The notes below the pieces were generated by a model. That model saw nothing but the letters and a program-made list of their open reading frames with translations. It was not told the origin of the DNA and searched no databases. From NCBI GenBank assembly GCA_022653695.1, contig JALCSW010000004.1, positions 1-64,000 of the forward strand: a stretch of 64,000 bases of DNA. The letters run 5' to 3'. The position numbers were made by a program, and so were the translations under genes. Below are positions 7,943 to 16,495 of this stretch, in pieces. Position 1 is the first letter of the stretch; the number at the start of each line of letters is the position of its first letter. The DNA comes from Bacilli bacterium (GTDB taxonomy: Bacteria > Bacillota_I > Bacilli_A > RFN20 > CAG-826).

Positions 7943-9613
7943 TCAGTCTTTCTTTTCCAAGACCATCTCTTGGGCGTACTCAAGCTGTTTTTCGGTTATT
8001 TTCCCGCCGGAGATCAAATAGGCGATCTGATGGATTTTCTCGTCGAGGGTCAGCTCTTTCATGTGGGCGTAAGTCCTCTCGCCTTTCACCTCTTTGCTGA
8101 TAAGGATGTGGTGGTCGCTTAAGGAAGCGACCTGTGGCATATGGGTGATGGCGATGACTTGGCTCGAAAGGGAAATCTCGCGGATTTTGCGGGCCATGGC
8201 TTGGGCCGTCTCCCCGCTGATGCCGGTATCGATCTCGTCGAAAATGACGGTCGAGATTTTGTTGGCTTTGATGAAAAGGGCTTTGAAGGCCAGCATGATG
8301 CGCGAGGCCTCGCCGCCGGAGATGACTTTTGAGAGGCTCTTAAGGCCTTCGCCGACGTTGGTTTCGATCAAAAAGTCGACTTTATCGATGCCATCTTCGC
8401 GAAGCGACTCATCCGCTTTCTCGGGAAGAGGCGCGAAAGCGACTTGGAATTTGGCTTTAAGAAGCAGGTCGGACATGCTGCGTTCCAGTTCCCGCTCAAT
8501 CGATTTGGCGATGCGGCGGCGGACTTTCGAAAGCTCCTCCCCTTTTTGATAAGCGTCTTTGAAAGCCTCGTCCATGGCCTTTTTCTTCGCGGCGATTTCC
8601 CCTTCGAAATCCGATTTTTCGTCAAGGGAGGAAGCGAGCTCGTCGCGATAGGCTATCAGTTCGGCGACGCTCTTGCCGTATTTCCGCTTAAGGCTTGATA
8701 GGTCGCTTTCGCGTTGCTCAAGGCCATTGAGCCGGCTGGGGTCGTAATCGATGTCGTCGAAATCCTTTTTAAGCGTCGAAAGCGCATCGTCGATTTCGTA
8801 GTAGCGTTCATCGAGCTCGTCATGGATTTTTTGGTATTCCTTTTGGTATGTCGCGAGTTTGGCGAGAAGCTTGTTGAGGTCGTAAAGCCGGTCCAAGAAG
8901 CCCTCGTCGATGATTTGGCGGGATTCCTGAGACAAGGAGAAGATGGCGTCATAGTTCTTGAGGAAGGATACTTCGGAATCGATTTCCGCTTCCTCGCCAT
9001 CGCGCAAATCCGCCGCCTTGAGTTCCTCGTACTGATAAAGGTAAAAATCGCGATTGGCGTCGAGTTTCTTTTTCTTTTCGATGATGGCTTCGTAATCGGC
9101 TTTCTTGGCTTTGTATTCGCTCAAAAGATCCGCGTAGTCTTTCTTGTAGGTGGCGGTGGTCTCGTAAGCGAGCCCGTCGATGATGCCCATGTAGTTTTCG
9201 GGATTGAGGATCTTCTCGAAATCGAATTGGTTATGGATGTCAGCCAAATACTTGCCGATTCTCGATAGGTCCGCGAGGGTGATGGCGACTCCGTTGGCTT
9301 TGATGAGGTTCTTGCTTCGCCCGATGGTGCGCTCAATGGAGATGTCCCCATCCACGAACGGGATTCCTAAATTTCGGACGATCGCCTCGAACTGCGGGCT
9401 GCGAAGAACGAACTCGCCGACGATGGTGGCCTTATCCTCGCCCGAACGGATCAGTTCGCTGGAGGCCCTGGCCCCCAAAAGAAGGGACAGCGAATCGATC
9501 ACCAGGCTTTTGCCGGCCCCGGTTTCGCCCGTCAAAACGGTGAAACCTTCTTTGAACGTGACATCCAGGTTTTCGATGATGGCCAAATTGGTGATGGCGA
9601 GCCGTTTCAACAT
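7943..9613 (-). CDS. recN: DNA repair protein RecN
   Basis: MLKRLAITNLAIIENLDVTFKEGFTVLTGETGAGKSLVIDSLSLLLG.. and C-terminal VIFDEIDTGISGETAQAMARKI..ITHMPQVAS. Confidence 0.97.
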   Translation of the reverse strand: MLKRLAITNLAIIENLDVTFKEGFTVLTGETGAGKSLVIDSLSLLLGARASSELIRSGEDKATIVGEFVLRSPQFEAIVRNLGIPFVDGDISIERTIGRSKNLIKANGVAITLADLSRIGKYLADIHNQFDFEKILNPENYMGIIDGLAYETTATYKKDYADLLSEYKAKKADYEAIIEKKKKLDANRDFYLYQYEELKAADLRDGEEAEIDSEVSFLKNYDAIFSLSQESRQIIDEGFLDRLYDLNKLLAKLATYQKEYQKIHDELDERYYEIDDALSTLKKDFDDIDYDPSRLNGLEQRESDLSSLKRKYGKSVAELIAYRDELASSLDEKSDFEGEIAAKKKAMDEAFKDAYQKGEELSKVRRRIAKSIERELERSMSDLLLKAKFQVAFAPLPEKADESLREDGIDKVDFLIETNVGEGLKSLSKVISGGEASRIMLAFKALFIKANKISTVIFDEIDTGISGETAQAMARKIREISLSSQVIAITHMPQVASLSDHHILISKEVKGERTYAHMKELTLDEKIHQIAYLISGGKITEKQLEYAQEMVLEKKD

Positions 9614-9836
9614 ACACTTGGATTATAATGCGCGCGGGTGCCTAACCCCAAGGGGTCGAATTCGAAAGTCGTGGAAACTTCGCGGAACCGACTCCGTTTT
9701 TCGGCTAACTTCCGCTCGTTGAGGGGTTCGGGGCCGATTTCCCGCCTTGCGGAAACCTTCTATGAGCCAAATCTCGATTCCCGGCTCTTTTCAAATTGGG
9801 GTTTGGGCTTTTCCGGCCCAAGGGTATACTACCCTT

Positions 9837-11213
9837 GTGGACGAAGAAGAGAAAATAGGCGTCAAAACGACTCCGTCGGAAAAAAAGAAGAACAAGCTGA
9901 AATACATCATCAGTGTTTTGGTGGTCATCGTCATGACTGGCCTTTCACTCGCCTTTTCCTTATTGGGTGGCGGCGTCAACGAGGTCTTTTCCGCGATTGG
10001 CAGCGCCAATCAACTTTGGCTTTGGGTCATGATCGGAATGGTTTTTCTGATCTATGTCATTTTGGCCTTCATCGTTTTGATTTTCGCTCGGTTGTACACC
10101 CGGCATTACAAGTTCCATCAGGCTATCGCCAATGTCATGATTGGCGCCTTCTATAGCGACGTCACCCCAAGCGCGAGCGGTGGGGAGGTGATGCAGGTCT
10201 TCACTTTGAAGAAGCAGGGGATCGACATCTCCAGCGCGGCCTCCATCATGGTCATGTGGTTTATCCTTTATCAGACTTCCCTCATCATCTTCGACGTCAT
10301 CGCTTTCATTTTCGAAGGTTCCAGCATCATGGATATCACGGCCAAGCTGAATGTCTTGGGCGGTTGGGCCCCGGAAGTGACCATGCTGCCGCTCATTATC
10401 ATCGGCTTTGTGGTCAACCTTTCCGTTTTGGGTCTGCTTTTCCTAATGAGTTATTCCCATCATTTCCATAATTTCATCATGAACAACGTGCTGGGGTTCC
10501 TTCACAAGATCAAACTTCTTAAAAACCTGGAGAAAAGCCGTGAGAACCTTCGCGTCCAGGTCGAGAACTTCAAAATTGAGCTGAAGCGCCTTCAGACCAA
10601 CATTCCGGTGACGATCCTTATCGTTCTTCTTTTCCTCTTCATGCTCCTGACCCGCTATTCGATTCCGTATGTGGCGGGTTTGGCCCTTGGCGCATATGGG
10701 GAGAGTTACCGCTTCACCTTCGCCAGTTTCTTCGAAGGGTCGTTCCTTAGCGCCTTCCACCAGATGGTGACGGGGCTCATCCCGTTGCCTGGATCGGCTG
10801 GCGTAAGCGAACTTTTCTTCAGCGTTATGTTCAGCGACTACTATCAGGCCACGGTAATCGGGGGCGTGGAGATCCGATCTTTGGCCGCCAACCTCGCCGC
10901 CGTTCAGATCCTGTGGCGTTTCGTCACCTTCTATTTGGTCCTTTTTGCCGGGGGTCTTGTCACGGCGTTCTACAAATCCCGCCCGAAAGAGAATTACGTT
11001 TACGCCAACCGGCAGACTTTCGTCAATCTGCAACTGGAGACGTTCGACGAACGCAAGCGTTTGGTGGAAACCCTTTACGAGACGAAGCAGCTTTCCAGGA
11101 AGTCGATTGTCCAGCGTTTGCGGAACGGCGAGGCTGACGAGCAATCCCCCCTTCCGCGCAAAGGCAAACGGGGATTTAAGAAAAAGCGCGACGATTTGGA
11201 GGTGGGTGACTGA
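9837..11213 (+). CDS. YbhN/AglD (LPG synthase TM-type) flippase-like membrane protein; ORF track start 9747 probably too early
   Basis: Multi-pass protein with ..FSDVTPSASGGEVMQVFTLKKQGI.. and ..GLIPLPGSAGVSELFF.. motifs of the UPF0104/YbhN family. Confidence 0.8.
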   Translation: MDEEEKIGVKTTPSEKKKNKLKYIISVLVVIVMTGLSLAFSLLGGGVNEVFSAIGSANQLWLWVMIGMVFLIYVILAFIVLIFARLYTRHYKFHQAIANVMIGAFYSDVTPSASGGEVMQVFTLKKQGIDISSAASIMVMWFILYQTSLIIFDVIAFIFEGSSIMDITAKLNVLGGWAPEVTMLPLIIIGFVVNLSVLGLLFLMSYSHHFHNFIMNNVLGFLHKIKLLKNLEKSRENLRVQVENFKIELKRLQTNIPVTILIVLLFLFMLLTRYSIPYVAGLALGAYGESYRFTFASFFEGSFLSAFHQMVTGLIPLPGSAGVSELFFSVMFSDYYQATVIGGVEIRSLAANLAAVQILWRFVTFYLVLFAGGLVTAFYKSRPKENYVYANRQTFVNLQLETFDERKRLVETLYETKQLSRKSIVQRLRNGEADEQSPLPRKGKRGFKKKRDDLEVGD

Positions 11214-12388
11214 TGAGGGTCGCGATTTTCACGGACACCTACCTTCCGCAGATCAACGGCGTCGCCACGAGTTCGTCGAATTTGTTCAAGGCCTTGAAGG
11301 CTCACGGCCACGAGGCGGTCGTCGTGACCACGAACCCGTTCGACAACGAGTTCTCTTTCGAGAATGGGATCATGCGGATTCCGGGCCTTGAGATCAAAAA
11401 GCTCTATGGCTACATCGGTGCATGGCTTTGGAACAGCGCCGCCATGAAGCAACTCGAGAAATTCCATCCGGACGTGATTCACGTCCAAACCGAGGCCGGC
11501 GTGGGGCAATTCGGGTTCCTTTCGTCCCTCAAGCTCCATTGCGCCACCGTCTATACCTTCCATACGATGATGGAGGACTACGCCTACTACTTCACCCATG
11601 GCTTTTTCGACCGGGCGGCCCGCGGCGTCGTCCGCGGTTATGTCCGTTACGAGATCATGCAAGCCGACGAATTCGTGACCCCCAGCGTCAAGATCCAGGA
11701 GTATATGCGTTCCATCGGGGTCGACGACCGCATCAACGTCATCCCAACCGGCATCGATTTCTCGAAGTTCGAGAAGAAAAACCTCGATCCCGAAAAACTG
11801 GCCGCCCTAAAAAACAAGTGCGGCATCGACGAAGGAACCTACGTCGTTCTTTCCTTGGGCCGCGTGGCCAAAGAGAAGTCGATCGACGTTTGCCTTCGCG
11901 GATATGCCAAGTTCTTAGCGACCCATCCCGAGAGGAAAACGATGTTCTTGCTCGTCGGCGGGGGGCCGGCTTTGCCTGAGTTGATCAAATTGGCCCGTTC
12001 CCTTGGTTTGGGCGGGCATTTCGTCTCGACGGGCCCCGTCCCCCCGCCCGAGGTCGCGTATTACTATGCGCTCGGGGATTGCTTCGTCAGCGCCTCCATA
12101 ACCGAAACGCAGGGCCTTACGTTCATGGAAGCCATGGCGGCTTCGCTCGTGCTGCTATGCCGTTATGACGACACCCTTTTGGGGACGATAAAAGACGGCA
12201 CGAACGGCTACTTTTTTTCCGATGAGGACGATTTCGCGGAAAAACTGCCTGGTATCATTTCGCTCCCCGTCTCTAAATTAGAGACGATAAGGGCGGAGGA
12301 GAGAAAGAGCAACGAGCCCTATTCGATCGAGCGCTTCTACGAAAGCCTTTTGGAGGTTTATAAACGTGCCATCCGCAAAAACTGGTAA
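11213..12388 (+). CDS. GT4 glycosyltransferase, likely diacylglycerol glucosyltransferase-like
   Basis: MRVAIFTDTYLPQINGVATSSSNLFKALKAHGHEV.. plus E-x7-E region ITETQGLTFMEAMAAS. Confidence 0.88.
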   Translation: MRVAIFTDTYLPQINGVATSSSNLFKALKAHGHEAVVVTTNPFDNEFSFENGIMRIPGLEIKKLYGYIGAWLWNSAAMKQLEKFHPDVIHVQTEAGVGQFGFLSSLKLHCATVYTFHTMMEDYAYYFTHGFFDRAARGVVRGYVRYEIMQADEFVTPSVKIQEYMRSIGVDDRINVIPTGIDFSKFEKKNLDPEKLAALKNKCGIDEGTYVVLSLGRVAKEKSIDVCLRGYAKFLATHPERKTMFLLVGGGPALPELIKLARSLGLGGHFVSTGPVPPPEVAYYYALGDCFVSASITETQGLTFMEAMAASLVLLCRYDDTLLGTIKDGTNGYFFSDEDDFAEKLPGIISLPVSKLETIRAEERKSNEPYSIERFYESLLEVYKRAIRKNW

Positions 12389-13154
12389 CCCCATCGTTTC
12401 CATTTCCTCGAACCGCAAAGGCCAACGGATAGTCGTTTTCGCCGATGGGACGAAGCTTTCCCTCAGCGGGAACGCGTTCACGGAAATGCCCCTTTACGTC
12501 GGAAAAAAAGTTTCGCCTCTCGAAATGCGGACGTTGCGTTCGTTCCTCGCCCGCGAAAAACTCCTGAACTACGCCTTGCGTCTTGTGTCCTTTCGGGAGT
12601 TCTCCCTCAAGGAAATGCGTGGCAAACTTCTGGCCAAATCCGGCGATCCCGCCCTCGTCAAAGAAGTGCTTTTCGACGTGCGCGAAGAGGGTTTTCTCGA
12701 TGACGCGGCCTTCGCCGCCGATTACGCCGCGAGCAAAGCCTCGCAACTCTATGGCAAAGAAAGGATCGTTCAGACGCTTCGCTTCGAAAAGGGAATCAGC
12801 CCGGAGATAATCGCCAAACTGTCTTTTCCCGAGGAAGCCGAGCACGCCCTTTGTTTCCTTAGAACCCTCGAAAGGAAGATGGCCTCTTTGCCCCTTCGCC
12901 GCCGAAAAACGAAGGCGGCGATGACGCTAAGGCGCCGGGGTTTTGACGAAGCGACGGTCGCCATGGCCCTCTCTTCGGTGAAAGAGGATCCCGCCGCTGT
13001 GGCGGGCGCCTTAAGAAAAGAGGCCGCCAAAGCCTCGCGCCGCTATGAAAAAAAGTATAATGGTTATGATTTAAGGCAAAAATGCTTCGCCTATCTCCAC
13101 GCGAAAGGCTTCGCTTCCGCCGAGATCGAGGCGATTCTGGAGGAAATGCTATGA
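12366..13154 (+). CDS. recX: RecX family regulatory protein
   Basis: Three-helix repeats ..LRLVSFREFSLKEMRGKLLAKS..VKEVLFDVREEGFLDDAAFAADYAASKA... Confidence 0.88.
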   Translation: MPSAKTGNPIVSISSNRKGQRIVVFADGTKLSLSGNAFTEMPLYVGKKVSPLEMRTLRSFLAREKLLNYALRLVSFREFSLKEMRGKLLAKSGDPALVKEVLFDVREEGFLDDAAFAADYAASKASQLYGKERIVQTLRFEKGISPEIIAKLSFPEEAEHALCFLRTLERKMASLPLRRRKTKAAMTLRRRGFDEATVAMALSSVKEDPAAVAGALRKEAAKASRRYEKKYNGYDLRQKCFAYLHAKGFASAEIEAILEEML

Positions 13155-14095
13155 ACAATATCGCGGAACTCAAAGACGGCGACAAAGTGACGGCCCCTTA
13201 TCTCGTCGTCACGGTGGACAAGGGGGTCACCTCCCAGTCGCGAAACTACCTGAACGTCAACCTGCAGGACGCTTCGGGAACGATGCTGGGCAAGAAATGG
13301 GACATCGAAGATGGCGACGCCGACCTCTTCGTGCCGGGACAAATCGTCATGATCTCGGGCGAGGTCAACGCCTATCGGGGTTCCTTGCAGATGAAGATCT
13401 TCTCCGGCTCCCCCGTGGATCAGGACAATATCGATTTCACTCGTTTCGTTCCCTCAGCCCCGGTTCCTAAGGAGGAGCTTGAGAAGAAACTGAACGCGTA
13501 TGTTGATTCCTTGACGAACGGGGACGTCAAGAAACTCACCAAGCATTTGATCGACAAGTTCCATGACAGCTACGTGACTTATCCCGCCGCGGTGCATAAC
13601 CACCACGCGTTCGCGAGCGGGCTTCTCTATCATTCGCTTTGCATGGCGGACCACGCGGAGATGGTTTGCAAGCTTTATCCCACGCTGAATCGCGATGTTT
13701 TGGTGGCGGGCGCCCTCATCCACGATTTGGGCAAGACCATCGAGCTTTCCGGGCCCGTGGCGACCCAGTTCACGCTTGAAGGGAAACTGTTGGGCCACAT
13801 ATCCATCATGCAGGCGGAAGTCCGCATCGCGGCCAAGGAGCTTGGCATGAGCGGAGAAATCCCGCTCATCATGGAGCATATGGTCCTTTCGCACCACAAC
13901 CAACCGGATTTCGGTTCGCCGGTCCCCCCTGAGACCCGGGAGGCGCTCGTCCTCTCGATGATCGATGACATGGATGCCAAAATGAACATCCTCGACAAGG
14001 CATACGCCCCCGTTAAGCCGGGCGAATGGACGGGGAAGATTTTCACGATGGACGGGCACTATTTCTATAAGCCTCTCTATTCGAAGGACGACTGA
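13151..14095 (+). CDS. yhaM: 3'-5' exoribonuclease YhaM-like (OB + HD domain)
   Basis: OB domain then HD motif ..HNHHAFASGLLYHSLCMADHAE..VAGALIHDLGKTIE..; ATG at 13151. Confidence 0.9.
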   Translation: MNNIAELKDGDKVTAPYLVVTVDKGVTSQSRNYLNVNLQDASGTMLGKKWDIEDGDADLFVPGQIVMISGEVNAYRGSLQMKIFSGSPVDQDNIDFTRFVPSAPVPKEELEKKLNAYVDSLTNGDVKKLTKHLIDKFHDSYVTYPAAVHNHHAFASGLLYHSLCMADHAEMVCKLYPTLNRDVLVAGALIHDLGKTIELSGPVATQFTLEGKLLGHISIMQAEVRIAAKELGMSGEIPLIMEHMVLSHHNQPDFGSPVPPETREALVLSMIDDMDAKMNILDKAYAPVKPGEWTGKIFTMDGHYFYKPLYSKDD

Positions 14096-14103
14096 AGAAA
14101 AAG

Positions 14104-14140
14104 AAAACCACCTCCCTCCGCCGGATTGAGGTGGTTTTTT
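14104..14140 (+). terminator. Rho-independent terminator after yhaM
   Basis: AAAACCACCTC..GAGGTGGTTTTTTC. Confidence 0.85.
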
Positions 14141-14278
14141 CTTCGCGGGGGGAGGTTTCGCATCCGTCGACTCTTCATAACTCAGCAGACTCTCCGCCTT
14201 CTCTCCCCGAAGCGCGCTTCCTATCTCCAAACCCATATTATCATAGACATATCGGGTTTGGCAAATACGCCACTTAAG

Positions 14279-14698
14279 TTACTTCTTAAGGCCCTTAGAA
14301 ATCGATTGGGCCAATAAGGGCAAATCCATGCGGCTCGTGTCCTGGCCCTTCATGGTGATTCGGAAGCCGCCCTCCCCGCCGACGTAGCGTGGGATCACGT
14401 GGACGTGAAAGTGGGGGACCGATTGGCCTGCCATCTCGCCGACGTTCGTGAGGATGTTGACGCCTTTGGCGCCCAATATCTCGACTTCGGCCCGTCCGAT
14501 TCGCTGGGCGACGTCATAGACTTTGTGGACGAGGTCCTGCGGACAGGTCAGGAAGTTGTCGTAATGAGCTTTCGGCATGACGAGGGTGTGGCCTTTCGTC
14601 GTTTGGGAAATGTCGAGAATAGCCAAAACGTCGTCGTCCTCGTAAACCTTAATGGTGGGTATTTCCCCGGCGATGATGCGGCAGAAAACGTCTTTCAT
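14279..14698 (-). CDS. HIT family protein
   Basis: FCRIIAGEIPTIKVYEDDDVLAILDIS..GQSVPHFHVHVIPR contains the HxHxH triad. Confidence 0.95.
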   Translation of the reverse strand: MKDVFCRIIAGEIPTIKVYEDDDVLAILDISQTTKGHTLVMPKAHYDNFLTCPQDLVHKVYDVAQRIGRAEVEILGAKGVNILTNVGEMAGQSVPHFHVHVIPRYVGGEGGFRITMKGQDTSRMDLPLLAQSISKGLKK

Positions 14699-14723
14699 AC
14701 GATATCCTCCAAATGAATGAACA

Positions 14724-14747
14724 AAGGGGCGGATCGCTCCGCCCCTT
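14724..14747 (-). terminator. Hairpin between lipoprotein and HIT genes (possible terminator/attenuator)
   Basis: AAGGGGCGGA-tcgc-TCCGCCCCTT, weak T-run. Confidence 0.5.
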
Positions 14748-14764
14748 ATTATAGCGTGAATCCC

Positions 14765-16495
14765 TTAATCGAAGAGATCGGGGAAAGTGGCTAAGAAATA
14801 ATCGTAAACCGTGGTGTCGTGGTAGGTGATGGCCATTTGCTCGACCCAGTGCTGGTTGGAACTGGCTTTGTAGGTCTCGCTGGTGGACATGCTGTAGGCG
14901 ACTTGGCGGGCGATCGATTCGGCGTAGATGCCGGCATAGAGCTCGTCATCGGCATGGGACTTCATGAAATCGTATCCATGGTCCTCGTCGGTCTTGCTGA
15001 TCTTCGACGAGTTCACGGCCTCATCGACCATAACCAAGTAGAAGTTGCTGCCATCCTTAAGGATGTAAGGATAGGCGTCGCCGGTTTGCGGATTCTTGGA
15101 CACAAGGTAGTAGTGGTTGCCCACGTAGGCCCCGTAAGTCGTGCCCGAGATACTGGCGAGGTCAGTGTCATCGTATTTGCCCGAGGTTTCATTCCAGACG
15201 CCGTGATCGACGCCGTTGGAAGCGATCGAACCTTTGAAAAGGCGCTTTGAATAATCGCTTGGAATCCCATCGAGCGATCCGGTGGTGTACCAGTCGGAAG
15301 TGGTCTCGTTGGTCGCCATCAAGGATTGCTCCTTGATATGGAGGCCGGCTAGAGCGGTGTAGGATCCGGAGTTGGTGAAGTCGTTGCGGATGGTCTCGAC
15401 TTCCTTTTCGCTTTCGCGGTTGGTGCTGTCGACCAACTTCATATAATCGGAGAGATAGCCGCCGAGCGTGGTTTCGTCGCATACGACGCGGGTGCGCGAC
15501 CCAAGAACCCCGTCGTCATAGGTGTAGGTGCTTGGGGTCCAGTTGGCGTCGTCATAAATCGCGTCGGCGATCGTTTGCTGCTCGACGGTGAAATTCTCGG
15601 TCGTGCCCTTGTACAGGTTGCCAAGGAAGGGGAAGCCGTAGACATCCATGTCGAGGCCGCTCGCGATGACGTCTTTGCAGTAAGCCTCCATGAGGTTGCT
15701 GACCGCGTCGGCGTGTTTGCTGTTCTCGGTCAGCTTGATGTAGTCGACCTTGCGCGCGTAACTGTTGCCAATCGCGAGGTAGTTCTCGCTATAGAGGTAT
15801 TGGGCGACAAGCTCCGTCCGGTAAACATCCGGAAGAATCTGATCCTTGATGTAGTTTTCGTAGGTTTTGAAGAGGTCGTTGAAATAGACCCCGTCGATGG
15901 GATCGACAGATCCGCTTGTGTGGTTGCTGAGGCGGATGTCGCCGACGACTTGCTTCACTTTGAAGTCGCCTTCGTCGATGCTGCCGAGTTTGTAGAAAGC
16001 CTTGACCTGGGTATCGTAGAATTTCTTTTCAAAGAAAACGCTGCGAATTTGGTAAGAGGTGTTTTTGACGTAAGTGAGGAAAGTCGCCTCGACTTTGTCG
16101 ACGACGGCGTAGTAGAAAGCCATGACCTTCTTCACGTTGCCTTCGTAGATGGCGTATTTGTCGGCATAGGCCTGAAGATCGGCCGCGTTGCCTTTTGTTA
16201 CGACATCGTAAAGGTTGCCCTCCCCATAAAACGAGCCATAGATCGACTGGCTGTAAATGAGAAGGATGTTGTTGAGTACTTTAGCGCTGTTGGTGTCACC
16301 CTCGCTGACGATGGCATCGTAGATTTTGCTCATCGTGTTGTTGGTGATCTCATCAGGGGCGGAAATGATTTGCTCATCGTAGAAATCCGAGGTTGGGCGG
16401 GCGACGACGTCGTCGCAACCAGCCAACATCGCTCCGGCGCAAAGGAGCGCCAGGACGCTGGTGATGGTTTTCTTTTTGAAATTAGCCTTTGACAT
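14765..16495 (-). CDS. Large lipoprotein, possibly related to the adjacent PrsA-like protein
   Basis: Signal peptide and lipobox ..LALLCAGAMLAGC; 576 aa extracellular. Confidence 0.75.
   Translation of the reverse strand: MSKANFKKKTITSVLALLCAGAMLAGCDDVVARPTSDFYDEQIISAPDEITNNTMSKIYDAIVSEGDTNSAKVLNNILLIYSQSIYGSFYGEGNLYDVVTKGNAADLQAYADKYAIYEGNVKKVMAFYYAVVDKVEATFLTYVKNTSYQIRSVFFEKKFYDTQVKAFYKLGSIDEGDFKVKQVVGDIRLSNHTSGSVDPIDGVYFNDLFKTYENYIKDQILPDVYRTELVAQYLYSENYLAIGNSYARKVDYIKLTENSKHADAVSNLMEAYCKDVIASGLDMDVYGFPFLGNLYKGTTENFTVEQQTIADAIYDDANWTPSTYTYDDGVLGSRTRVVCDETTLGGYLSDYMKLVDSTNRESEKEVETIRNDFTNSGSYTALAGLHIKEQSLMATNETTSDWYTTGSLDGIPSDYSKRLFKGSIASNGVDHGVWNETSGKYDDTDLASISGTTYGAYVGNHYYLVSKNPQTGDAYPYILKDGSNFYLVMVDEAVNSSKISKTDEDHGYDFMKSHADDELYAGIYAESIARQVAYSMSTSETYKASSNQHWVEQMAITYHDTTVYDYFLATFPDLFD

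Noticed and set aside
15575-16492. 305-aa plus-strand ORF opposite the lipoprotein gene
   Set aside because: V/D/L-rich shadow translation; the minus strand encodes a signal peptide with lipobox.
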